A stretch of DNA of 64,000 nucleotides, taken from contig NZ_JWLV01000008.1 of assembly GCF_000808535.1 (NCBI RefSeq), forward strand, positions 1 through 64,000, written 5' to 3'. The notes under the pieces were generated by a model. It saw only the letters and a list, made by a program, of their open reading frames with translations. It made no database searches and had not been told where the DNA came from. The position numbers and the translations under genes were made by a program. Shown one piece after another: positions 56,432 to 64,000 of the stretch. The stretch comes from Vibrio sinaloensis. GTDB lineage: Bacteria; Pseudomonadota; Gammaproteobacteria; Enterobacterales; Vibrionaceae. Positions within the stretch are counted from its first letter, which is position 1, and the number at the start of each line of letters is the position of its first letter.

Positions 56432-58936
56432 ATGAAGTACAACAAGTTAGTCGGCGCGTTATCCCTATCGCTGCTATTCAGTGCAGATGCCTTATCAAGC
56501 GATCTTTGGCAGCCAGTCCATTCTGAGCGTTCAGCAAAGAGTAAATCATCAACCACCTTTGCTGTTGATACGTCCAAGTTAGAAAATCACTTTGTCCATG
56601 GTCAAGCCAAGAGCGGTTTAACACTGCAGGTTCCTTTACCTAATGGAGAGTTGATTGACTTTGTTTTGACTTATGACTCCATCCTTTCACCTGATATGCA
56701 GGAGAAATTCCCAGAGCTAAAGACCTACACTGGCCATGCTGTTGGTGATGCGGCTATTCAAGGTCGATTCGATTACACACCGAAAGGGTTCCACGGCATG
56801 TTTCGCCATGATGGCAAATACGTTTACGTAGAGCCAAAGCCAGATGGTTCCGGTCACTATGTCTCATACAACCATAAACTCTCGAGCCCATTTCAGGATC
56901 AGGTTTTAAAGTACCTAAACAATAATCAAGCTGAAACGGTGCAAAGTCGGGTTGCACAACGCACCAACATTGAATCTCGCACTTACCGACTGATTGTCTC
57001 TGCGACAGGCGAGTACTCGCAATACCATGGTGGTACAGAAACGTTGACTCGCGCTGCGATCACAACAGCCATCAACCGAGTCAATGAGGTCTACAAATCA
57101 GACTTAGCAGTGCAGCTTGAGCTAGTGAACTTCAACATCTATACCAACGCTGCTACGGACCCATTTACTGATTCAGATGCAGGCCAGGACATCGATCGCA
57201 ACCACGACGACCTGACGAAAAAATTTGGTAGTGCCGCGTTCGATGTTGGCCATATCTTTACTACCGGTGGTGGTGGCTTAGCCGCCTTAGGGGCGGTCTG
57301 TAATGACTTTTCAAAAGGCGCCGGGGTGACGGGCCGTTCTGACCCAGAAACCGACGCCTTTTACATCGACTACGTAGCCCATGAACTGGGACACCAGTTC
57401 GGTGCAAACCACACATTTAATGGCAATATGTGGAATTGTGAAGGCTCAAACCGCAACGACCCAACCGCCTTCGAGCCAGGAAGTGGCAGCACCATCATGG
57501 CTTACGCAGGTATCTGTGGTAACGATAATATACAAGTTAACTCAGACGCCTACTTCCATGCTGCGAGTATCAAAGAAATCAACGACTACCTCGCGACTCA
57601 AACCTGTGGAACCACAACCACTTCGACAACGGAAGTGCCCACTGCCGATGCTGGTAGTGACTACACTGTTCCGGCGCGTACACCTATCGTATTAACTGGA
57701 TCAGCGACAGGCACGGGTAGCCTAACTTATGTCTGGGAACAGATGGACTCGGGTACTGGTACCTCAAACCTAACCACCGATTTTGGTAGTGGTCCACTAT
57801 TTCGCTCTTGGATGCCAACAACGGAACCGAAGCGCTATTTACCGAGGTTGGAAGATGTGGTGGATGGCACACTGGTCAAAGGTGAAACGTACGCAACCTC
57901 TAGCCGTAATTTAAACTTCAGGCTGACAGTCCGAGATGGTGAAGGCGGCGTAGCAAGTGATGATACCTTGATAACCGTTGATGGCAACAGCGGCCCATTT
58001 GCCGTAGTAGCGCCGTCATCAGGTGCGACAATTGTCGGCAGCTCAAATGTGGAATGGGACGTAGCAGGTACAGCACAAGCCCCTGTAAACTGTTCCGCCG
58101 TTGATATTCTCTTGTCAACCAATGGTGGGGTGACGTTCGATCAAACCTTGCTTGCTAACACTCCGAATGATGGCTCACAGTCAGTCAACTTCCCTGCTCA
58201 AACGTTCAACAATGCTCGCTTGATGATCCAATGTCGTGACAATATCTTCTTTGCTGTATCAAGTGGTTTCTCGGTAGCGATCCCTGAAGAAGTGAAAGCG
58301 GTCGATGATGCTTATGCGGTCACTCAAGGTAGCGCGCAAACATCGTTCAATGTCCTTGGAAACGATAAAGGTGAAGGCACGCTTAAAATCACAGCAACAA
58401 CCTACAATGGTACTGGTACAGTTTCTCATACAGATACTGCGATCAACTACCAACCTGATGCGAGCTTTGTTGGCAGTGAAACCATCACTTACACCATTGT
58501 GGACAGCGCAAACCAAACGGCTACAGGCACGCTGACCGTTACCGTTAACTCCAGCACAGCTGCGATATCAGCGGAAAATGATAGCTATAATCTTAACCAT
58601 AACAGCCCAGCGACAGTGCTCGATGTATTGGCAAACGATGCTGGCCAAGGAGAGTTAACCATCAGTGCTATCAACTACTCTGGCAGTGGCACTGTTCTTA
58701 ACTCAGGTACCTCAATCAGCTACCAACCTGCGCAAGGCTTCTCCGGTGTGGATTCGTTTACCTACACGATCACCGACGAAGCGTCTCAAACCGTTACCGC
58801 TATGGTGACGATCAATGTCGCAGCGGAACAAACCACGACTGGCACTTCATCGTCTTCAAGTGGCGGTGGCGGCGGTAGCTTAAACTGGTTTGGCTTGTTG
58901 ATGCTGGCTGCATTTTGGGTAAGGAGAAACAAATGA
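56432..58936 (+). CDS. Reprolysin-like zinc metalloprotease with GlyGly-CTERM anchor
   Basis: 834 residues: signal peptide (about 1-22), an N-terminal pro-region (about 25-185), a catalytic metzincin domain (about 190-395) with HELGHQFGANH at 317-327 as the zinc site and the later Met-turn TIMAYAGIC, then PKD/Ig-like beta modules from about 400 to 800, including two similar repeats (AVDDAYAVTQGSAQTSFNVL region and AENDSYNLNHNSPATVLDVL region). The C terminus (SSGGGGGSLNWFGLLML then RRNK) is a GlyGly-CTERM sorting signal, normally cut by rhombosortase in type II secretion systems. It should be surface-associated or released. Start is ATG 56432. Confidence 0.9.
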   Translation: MKYNKLVGALSLSLLFSADALSSDLWQPVHSERSAKSKSSTTFAVDTSKLENHFVHGQAKSGLTLQVPLPNGELIDFVLTYDSILSPDMQEKFPELKTYTGHAVGDAAIQGRFDYTPKGFHGMFRHDGKYVYVEPKPDGSGHYVSYNHKLSSPFQDQVLKYLNNNQAETVQSRVAQRTNIESRTYRLIVSATGEYSQYHGGTETLTRAAITTAINRVNEVYKSDLAVQLELVNFNIYTNAATDPFTDSDAGQDIDRNHDDLTKKFGSAAFDVGHIFTTGGGGLAALGAVCNDFSKGAGVTGRSDPETDAFYIDYVAHELGHQFGANHTFNGNMWNCEGSNRNDPTAFEPGSGSTIMAYAGICGNDNIQVNSDAYFHAASIKEINDYLATQTCGTTTTSTTEVPTADAGSDYTVPARTPIVLTGSATGTGSLTYVWEQMDSGTGTSNLTTDFGSGPLFRSWMPTTEPKRYLPRLEDVVDGTLVKGETYATSSRNLNFRLTVRDGEGGVASDDTLITVDGNSGPFAVVAPSSGATIVGSSNVEWDVAGTAQAPVNCSAVDILLSTNGGVTFDQTLLANTPNDGSQSVNFPAQTFNNARLMIQCRDNIFFAVSSGFSVAIPEEVKAVDDAYAVTQGSAQTSFNVLGNDKGEGTLKITATTYNGTGTVSHTDTAINYQPDASFVGSETITYTIVDSANQTATGTLTVTVNSSTAAISAENDSYNLNHNSPATVLDVLANDAGQGELTISAINYSGSGTVLNSGTSISYQPAQGFSGVDSFTYTITDEASQTVTAMVTINVAAEQTTTGTSSSSSGGGGGSLNWFGLLMLAAFWVRRNK

Positions 58937-59253
58937 TCAAATTCGTTCTACCCCTTGCACTCGTTGTCATAAGTGGCTGTGCCGCTGAAAATCAGGCACA
59001 AGCTGATGCTCAAAGTGCGCTAAACGCTGATGACTATCGTCTTTATCAGATGCCTGGACGCGGTAACGTTCTTCCTGGTATCGAAACCGAAGAAAGAGCG
59101 TTGGCTGCTGAGTTATGTGGGGTAAAAATCGTTGAAGGTATTAGCGATGTGGTAAAAAGTGATGAGGAGTTGGAAAAACGTCAACTTCTGACTCAGTACG
59201 CGACGCAGTACAACCTCCACATTTACCCTAAGTGCAAAAAAGCCAAGCAGTAA
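58933..59253 (+). CDS. Small lipoprotein overlapping the metalloprotease stop
   Basis: 106 residues from ATG at 58933. The signal peptide MIKFVLPLALVVISGC has a lipobox ending in Cys16. AAGGAG sits 7 nt before the ATG, and ATGA shares four bases with the protease stop, so translation is coupled. The mature protein is hydrophilic, with two further Cys. It may help the protease fold, be inhibited by it, or be unrelated; nothing in the sequence decides. No clear homologue is recognised. Confidence 0.78.
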   Translation: MIKFVLPLALVVISGCAAENQAQADAQSALNADDYRLYQMPGRGNVLPGIETEERALAAELCGVKIVEGISDVVKSDEELEKRQLLTQYATQYNLHIYPKCKKAKQ

Positions 59254-59280
59254 AATATCTCAAACCGCCTTAAATAGAAT

Positions 59281-59305
59281 AGGGAGCATATCGCTCCCTT
59301 TTTAC
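59281..59305. terminator. Terminator after the lipoprotein gene
   Basis: AGGGAGC and GCTCCCT, a 7-bp stem with loop ATATC, followed by TTTTT. It lies between convergent genes. Confidence 0.85.
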
Positions 59306-59325
59306 TCTCTAAAGCATGGTTCATT

Positions 59326-59859
59326 CTAAAGCATAGTTAACGCCAATTTCGCCAAGTTGTAGGCATCAACGTAGGCCGAATGCTGACGCCCTTCCCACTC
59401 TATACCTTTCGATTCTTGAGCGGCTCTATGGCCAATCCGCTTGTCTTTCAGGCGATTTTGAATGCGATAGAGCGTAGCGAGATTGATAAACTCTTTAAAC
59501 GGCATCTCAATGCCCTTCGCTTCACACTCTTTCGCTAAGACGACATCATCTCGCCCCCAAGACGCAAAGATCTTGTTCGACCCACCAAAATTTTTCACCA
59601 CAGATTTGAGGACTTCTTCGAGTGGACGCCCTTGCTTTTCAACTTTTCTTGGCGTGATACCCGTTAGCTCTACGCAGAAGAGTGACACTTCATCTTGCTC
59701 TGGTTTCACGTAATATTGAGCGCGTTTTACGATCTCTCCTTTGACCAGATCGATTTCCGCCAACCCAACCTCGATGATTTCACCTGTCGTACCGACACCG
59801 TTTTCATTCCAACAGCACATCTCTAAATCGAAACAAACTATACGGTTATGGTTCATCAC
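59326..59859 (-). CDS. DEDDh 3'-5' exonuclease (Eri1/KapD-like)
   Basis: 177 residues, single-domain exonuclease of the RNase T/DnaQ fold. The first acidic pair is FDLEMCCW (Asp11, Glu13), the second acid is in SWGRDDVVLA, and the C-terminal HSAYVDAYNLAKLAL gives His and Asp of ExoIII. Closest style is the Eri1/KapD group, which degrades structured RNA ends; the bacterial substrate is not known. It is followed, on the minus strand, by the lipoprotein terminator. Confidence 0.83.
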   Translation of the reverse strand: MMNHNRIVCFDLEMCCWNENGVGTTGEIIEVGLAEIDLVKGEIVKRAQYYVKPEQDEVSLFCVELTGITPRKVEKQGRPLEEVLKSVVKNFGGSNKIFASWGRDDVVLAKECEAKGIEMPFKEFINLATLYRIQNRLKDKRIGHRAAQESKGIEWEGRQHSAYVDAYNLAKLALTML

Positions 59860-59943
59860 TTGCCTTACTTGAAACTATTTGAAAGGGCGCGATTCTACAT
59901 GAGATTCACACACAATTCGAACTTTGACCGATTAAATGATTAG

Positions 59944-61473
59944 TTATTCTGCAACCGTTACGCGGTTACGCCCCGCTTTTTTACTCCGATAAAGCTGAGT
60001 ATCGGCTTTCTTGAGGATGTCCTCTGCGGACTCTGTCGTCCTTACTGCGGCACCAATACTCAACGAACATTGGATCTGATGAACATCATATTGGTGATAT
60101 GACGAAGCCACCCGTTGACCTATCACATTTAGCTGATCAGAAAGAGCCGTCGGATCTGTGTTCTTTGACAATATGCAGAATTCATCTCCGCCCATACGAT
60201 AAAGCAAGTCGGCTTCAGGCAAACTTTCCGCCACCGTGTTTGCCACATGAATCAGCATTTCGTCCCCAGCAACGTGACCAAAGCTATCATTGAGCGTCTT
60301 GAATTTATCGATATCAAATGCCGCCAACGCAAAACAGGCGTCGCCCTTGGTTAACTCGTCTAGCTTTTCACTGAATGCTCTTCGATTGAGCAGCCCAGTC
60401 AACGAATCATGGTTGACCAAAAATTGCAGCTCTTCAGTTCGCTCATCAAGTAATATAGATAAGTGCTCCTTTTCTCTCACCTGAAGAAACACGATGTAGC
60501 CGAGTAAGCAAGCGATGACCAAGCCACCGAAGCCTATGCTGCGCAAAACGATACGATCATTGTTGGTTACGCGACTGGCCAACTTAAAATCAATCATCCA
60601 TTCTCGATTCGGCAAGGCAATTTTCTTGCTGACTTGAAGCCCCGCTTCACTTTCCCATCCTTCACTGACGTAAAGTATTGGTTCATCTTCTGCGTCAAAA
60701 CCCAAATCCGTCACTTTAACCAACATCTGCTGGCCTGACGCCGTCCGCTCGATTAAGCCTTCGAAGTACCGAGTCGTTCGAATCACGCCAACAACCACAC
60801 CAATCAAGCGCTCTGACGAGTTTCCATCAAAAACAGGATGGTAGACGAGTAATCCTGTCTTCTCTAATGTGCGATCAAGGCCATCTTGCAGCAAACGTAC
60901 TTTGTCTGAAACGTTTGGCTCACCCGTTGCACGAATACCATCGAGGATAAGCTGGAACCGCAGGCGCGAAGAATAAAAGCCAAGCAGCTTTAGATTCTCC
61001 TCGCTAAGAGGATAAATATCTGTCGCAACGTAAATGTCTTCATCGTTTGGCATGATGTAGCCAGACGTTTTGGGACCATCTTTTGGTACGGTATACAACT
61101 GAAAGTCTGGGTATGACTGGCGGACTTTATCGAGATATTCAGGCAGTGTTTGTTTTTCGACACGCTGCATCCACTGCAACCCAATTAATGTATCCGAAGA
61201 AGAAACCAACTCCTCAGCAAAAAGGTGAAATTGCCCCCAGTTTTCAGGCTTTGTGGCATGGAAAAAGTTAGCGCCTGCTCCGATGAAATGAAGGTCACTC
61301 GTCAGCACTTGAGACAAATTTTCCGTTTGCTGCTGGGCGAGATTATTGAACAAAGCACTACTGTATTTAAGCTGCGACTTGTAGGAATAATAAACGACCA
61401 GCGAAGTTATTAATGTCGTGGCTAAAAACGCAATGAGCGGGTAGAGAATCTTCTTTTGGGTTCCTAAGAGCAT
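59944..61473 (-). CDS. CHASE-domain diguanylate cyclase
   Basis: 509 residues: TM1 about 10-30, a periplasmic CHASE sensor about 40-290, TM2 about 300-325, then GGDEF with GGDEF at 428-432 (RMGGDEFCIL). The inhibitory RxxD site is replaced by PEAD, so feedback inhibition at that site is probably missing. It produces c-di-GMP in response to an extracellular ligand. The third c-di-GMP enzyme in this window. Confidence 0.9.
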   Translation of the reverse strand: MLLGTQKKILYPLIAFLATTLITSLVVYYSYKSQLKYSSALFNNLAQQQTENLSQVLTSDLHFIGAGANFFHATKPENWGQFHLFAEELVSSSDTLIGLQWMQRVEKQTLPEYLDKVRQSYPDFQLYTVPKDGPKTSGYIMPNDEDIYVATDIYPLSEENLKLLGFYSSRLRFQLILDGIRATGEPNVSDKVRLLQDGLDRTLEKTGLLVYHPVFDGNSSERLIGVVVGVIRTTRYFEGLIERTASGQQMLVKVTDLGFDAEDEPILYVSEGWESEAGLQVSKKIALPNREWMIDFKLASRVTNNDRIVLRSIGFGGLVIACLLGYIVFLQVREKEHLSILLDERTEELQFLVNHDSLTGLLNRRAFSEKLDELTKGDACFALAAFDIDKFKTLNDSFGHVAGDEMLIHVANTVAESLPEADLLYRMGGDEFCILSKNTDPTALSDQLNVIGQRVASSYHQYDVHQIQCSLSIGAAVRTTESAEDILKKADTQLYRSKKAGRNRVTVAE

Positions 61474-61779
61474 AATAACTGAGAGTTCATAACTGGCGTG
61501 AGTGCCTAGGTATCTTAGCCTTATACAATCAGCAACATAAAGTGTTATTGAATCCTAGACGGAAAAAATGGCGCCTGCTTCACCATTCAAGGTTTTATGG
61601 GTAAGAAAGTGATTAAAAACAGCGCAATTAAATCCAATGAACACAGATTTAGGCTCAATTCTAGCAGCGCGCCGCATTGAATATGCTACTATTCGCCCCA
61701 ATTTATCAGAATAATTCGGCAATAAGCCAAAGCAGAGATTGAGCCAATCTCTCCTAAAACTAAACAAAAGAGAAATGTC
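61474..61779. other. Divergent promoter region before the DUF2760-Hsp70 operon
   Basis: 306 bp without a convincing gene. Near the + strand end there is an 8-bp hairpin, AGAGATTG/CAATCTCT (61734-61752) with a 3-nt loop, 28 nt before the DUF2760 ATG and probably in its 5' UTR. No clear heat-shock (sigma-32) promoter was identified. Confidence 0.5.
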
Positions 61780-62412
61780 ATGACATTCGATTTACAAATG
61801 ATTCCTCAAACGTTCGATATGCTTCACGCAGGCCTCGCTGCTTCGAGCGTTTTGCTTCTTTTGATCGCGGTATCACGCAAATCTAAAGTGATCGAAAAAG
61901 TAGTAGAAAAACCGGTTGAGAAAATCGTCGAGGTTGAGAAGCCAGTTGAGAAGATCGTGGAAGTAGAAAAAGTCGTGGAAGTAGAGAAAGTCGTAGAACG
62001 TGTTGTAGAAGTGGAATCTAAGCTTGCTACTGCATCTACAGATTCTGCAATGCAGCTGCTTTCTATCATGCAGCAAGAAGCTCGTCTGATTGACTTCCTA
62101 AAAGAAGACCTAACGTCATTCTCTGATGAAGAAGTTGGCGCAGCTGCTCGCGTAATCCACACTGGCGGTCAGAAAGTGCTGAACGACTACGTGACGCTAG
62201 CACACGTTCGCAACGAAGACGAAGAAACTCGCATTACGGTTGAAGAAGGCTTCAACCCACAAGAAATCCGCCTAACTGGCAACGTTACAGGCAGCGCGCC
62301 ATTCAACGGCACGCTAGTTCACAAAGGCTGGAAAGCAACATCAATGACGTTGCCAAAACTGGCTGAGAACTACGATGCATCTGTGATCGCTCCAGCTGAG
62401 GTTGAGCTGTAA
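61780..62412 (+). CDS. DUF2760 membrane protein with a VEK repeat stalk
   Basis: 210 residues. A hydrophobic helix (about 16-31, AGLAASSVLLLLIAV) is followed by about 40 residues of imperfect VEKxVE repeats (residues 38-78), an amphipathic stalk, then a globular DUF2760 domain (about 85-210, SAMQLLSIMQQEARLIDFL). The repeat is encoded by near-identical 6- to 18-bp units, so it may expand or contract. Its stop overlaps the start of the Hsp70 gene (TAATG), and the same pair occurs in other genomes as far as I recall. It probably tethers the chaperone to the membrane. Confidence 0.83.
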   Translation: MTFDLQMIPQTFDMLHAGLAASSVLLLLIAVSRKSKVIEKVVEKPVEKIVEVEKPVEKIVEVEKVVEVEKVVERVVEVESKLATASTDSAMQLLSIMQQEARLIDFLKEDLTSFSDEEVGAAARVIHTGGQKVLNDYVTLAHVRNEDEETRITVEEGFNPQEIRLTGNVTGSAPFNGTLVHKGWKATSMTLPKLAENYDASVIAPAEVEL

Positions 62413-64000
62413 TGGAACACATGAACCAAGAAAACCATTCTCAAGAAGCGTCTGTTGAAACTCAACAGACGCCTAAATTCAGTGTCGGTATCGACTTAGG
62501 TACAACACACTGTGTGATGTCTTTTGTTGATACACACGACGAAGATGCTCGCGTTGAAGTTATGCCTATCCCGCAACTTACTGCACCAGGCACGGTAGAG
62601 ACTCGCAGCCAGTTAGGCTCTTTCCTATACCAGCCGCACGAGCACGAAATGAACCCGCAATCACGCGTTCTTCCGTGGTCGAGCGAGCCAAAAGCACTGG
62701 TTGGTGCAATTGCACGTAACCTAGGTTCAAAAACACCAATTCGCCTTGTTGCAAGTGCGAAATCTTGGCTTTGCCACGCTGGTGTGAATCGTCGTGATGC
62801 CTTCTTACCAGCAGGTAGCCCAGAAGAAGTGGAAAAAGTATCCCCTCTTCGCGCGACAGAGCTTTACCTAGAGCATCTAAAAGACGCTTGGAATCACACC
62901 AATCCAAATCACAACCTTGCCGATCAAGACGTGACTATCACGGTTCCTGCGTCTTTCGATCCTGCTGCTCGTGACCTAACTGCAGAAGCAGCACGCAACG
63001 TTGGTTTTGTGCACCTAACGCTTCTAGAAGAGCCACAAGCTGCGCTTTACAACTGGATTGATAACAGCGACGACAAATGGCGCGACGAAGTTGAAGTTGG
63101 TGACATCGTGCTTGTGGTCGATATCGGTGGTGGTACAACCGACCTTTCTTTGGTTGAAGTAACTGAAGACGACGGCAACCTAACTCTGAACCGTATCGCG
63201 GTAGGTGAACACATCCTACTTGGCGGTGACAACATGGACCTTGCACTTGCGTACCGCTTGAAGATGAAGCTAGCGCAAGAAGGCAAAGAGCTACAGCCAT
63301 GGCAGGTTCAGGCGATGACGCACGCATGTCGTGACGCGAAAGAAGCGCTATTGAACGACAGCGAACTTCAGTCAGTGCCAATCGTAGTACCAAGCCGTGG
63401 CTCTAAACTGCTTGGCGCAACGCTGAAAACAGAACTGACTCAAGAAGAAGTACAACAAACACTGGTTGACGGCTTCTTCCCTCAAGTTGCGATTACGGAC
63501 CACCCTGTTCAACGTAACCGTGGTGCACTAACGCAAATGGGTCTGCCTTACGCGCAAGATGCTGGCATTACTCGTCACATCGCTGCGTTCTTGTCTAGGC
63601 AAGCCAATGCCCTTTCTGCTTCAGGAAATGGCGGCGAAGCAGCAGCTCAAGATTTCAACCCATTCGCTAACATGCCTGGTATGCCAGGTGCGGATGCAGC
63701 GCAATCGGCTGACTTCATCAAGCCAACGGCAATCCTATTCAACGGTGGTGTTCTGAAATCGAAACTTCTAGCAACTCGTCTAGAAGACACGATCAACGAA
63801 TGGCTACTTGAAGCAGATGCTGAAATGGCGAAACGCCTAACAGGTGTGGATCTAGACCTTGCAGTTGCTAGCGGTGCGGCTTACTACGGCTCTGTACGTC
63901 GTGGTCAAGGCGTTCGTATCCGTGGTGGTATTGCTTCGGCGTACTACGTGGGTATCGAAAGTGCGATGCCAGCGATTCCGGGCATGGCGCCTCCAATGGA
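62412..64000 (+). CDS. Hsp70 family chaperone, N-terminal part (runs off the window)
   Basis: At least 529 residues, open to the end of the window. The ATPase domain carries phosphate 1 (GIDLGTTHCVMSF), phosphate 2 (VVDIGGGTTDLSLVEV) and adenosine (FNGGVLKSK) signatures. It begins ATG at 62412, sharing bases with the DUF2760 stop. Insertions relative to DnaK are seen, including a Gly/Met/Pro/Ala-rich loop near residues 400-420, and it resembles the HscC/Hsp70-like proteins that pair with DUF2760 rather than DnaK. No DnaJ or GrpE gene is nearby. The substrate-binding domain lies outside the window. Confidence 0.9.
   Translation, partial: MEHMNQENHSQEASVETQQTPKFSVGIDLGTTHCVMSFVDTHDEDARVEVMPIPQLTAPGTVETRSQLGSFLYQPHEHEMNPQSRVLPWSSEPKALVGAIARNLGSKTPIRLVASAKSWLCHAGVNRRDAFLPAGSPEEVEKVSPLRATELYLEHLKDAWNHTNPNHNLADQDVTITVPASFDPAARDLTAEAARNVGFVHLTLLEEPQAALYNWIDNSDDKWRDEVEVGDIVLVVDIGGGTTDLSLVEVTEDDGNLTLNRIAVGEHILLGGDNMDLALAYRLKMKLAQEGKELQPWQVQAMTHACRDAKEALLNDSELQSVPIVVPSRGSKLLGATLKTELTQEEVQQTLVDGFFPQVAITDHPVQRNRGALTQMGLPYAQDAGITRHIAAFLSRQANALSASGNGGEAAAQDFNPFANMPGMPGADAAQSADFIKPTAILFNGGVLKSKLLATRLEDTINEWLLEADAEMAKRLTGVDLDLAVASGAAYYGSVRRGQGVRIRGGIASAYYVGIESAMPAIPGMAPPM

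Noticed and set aside
61890..62010. Short repeats that might be a CRISPR array
   Set aside because: Units are in-frame codon repeats without spacers.
61824..62162. 112-codon minus-strand frame rich in Ser/Thr/Phe opposite the DUF2760 gene
   Set aside because: It is the antisense reading of the VEK repeats; repetitive composition explains the long frame.

Overview
The window is ordinary chromosomal DNA of a marine gammaproteobacterium, almost certainly a Vibrio. The reasons are close matches to Vibrio/enterobacterial versions of ldhA, asnS, aspC, maeA, sanA, trxB-cydDC, rluB-yciO-rnm, the trp operon and hrpA; a separate trpG and trpD with a fused trpCF; families first described around V. cholerae (the VC1184-type class V aminotransferase, DUF3392, DUF2797); and many c-di-GMP and chemotaxis proteins. 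No prophage, CRISPR array, rRNA or tRNA gene was seen. The only mobile-looking element is a 280 bp MITE-like repeat at 10692-10971.

Layout. 0.2-8 kb: secreted endonuclease I, fermentative D-lactate dehydrogenase (ldhA), an aromatic amino acid permease with a long leader, a chemotaxis receptor carrying a c-type heme motif, and asnS. 8-12.6 kb: two paralogous small proteins of unknown function flanking a small membrane protein and a MocR regulator, then the MITE and an HD-GYP protein. 12.8-23.2 kb: aspC, an outer membrane protein, an unknown protein, an HrpB-like helicase, maeA, DUF3392, sanA, a diguanylate cyclase and DUF2797. 23.2-30.1 kb: a coupled 2-oxoglutarate dioxygenase plus desulfurase-like pair, divergent from trxB and cydDC. 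30.1-34.6 kb: an orphan response regulator, a membrane-anchored coiled-coil protein, a leukocidin-family pore-forming toxin with a membrane-anchored downstream partner next to an AT-rich gap, and a flavodoxin-like reductase.

34.6-44.4 kb: the conserved rnm-yciO-rluB group diverges from a complete trp operon. The trp operon has a TrpR operator, a leader peptide with five Trp codons, an attenuator, then trpE-trpG-trpD-trpCF-trpB-trpA. 44.4-53.3 kb: a dicarboxylate/amino acid symporter behind a PurR-like palindrome, a DsbA/FrnE-type protein, two tandem outer membrane barrel paralogues, hrpA, and a large outer membrane barrel. 53.4-64 kb: a small acidic protein with a PhoD-like phosphatase, TerB, a GlyGly-CTERM metalloprotease overlapping a lipoprotein gene, a DEDDh exonuclease, a CHASE-GGDEF diguanylate cyclase, and a DUF2760 membrane protein overlapping an Hsp70 gene that runs off the window end.

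The genes most likely to belong to undescribed systems are the YYWHPDW small-protein pair around the MocR regulator, the dioxygenase/desulfurase-like pair whose desulfurase cysteine appears to be missing, the leukocidin with its partner, the heme-motif chemoreceptor, the protease-lipoprotein pair, and DUF2760-Hsp70. All functions are inferred from sequence recognition alone; no database search was run.
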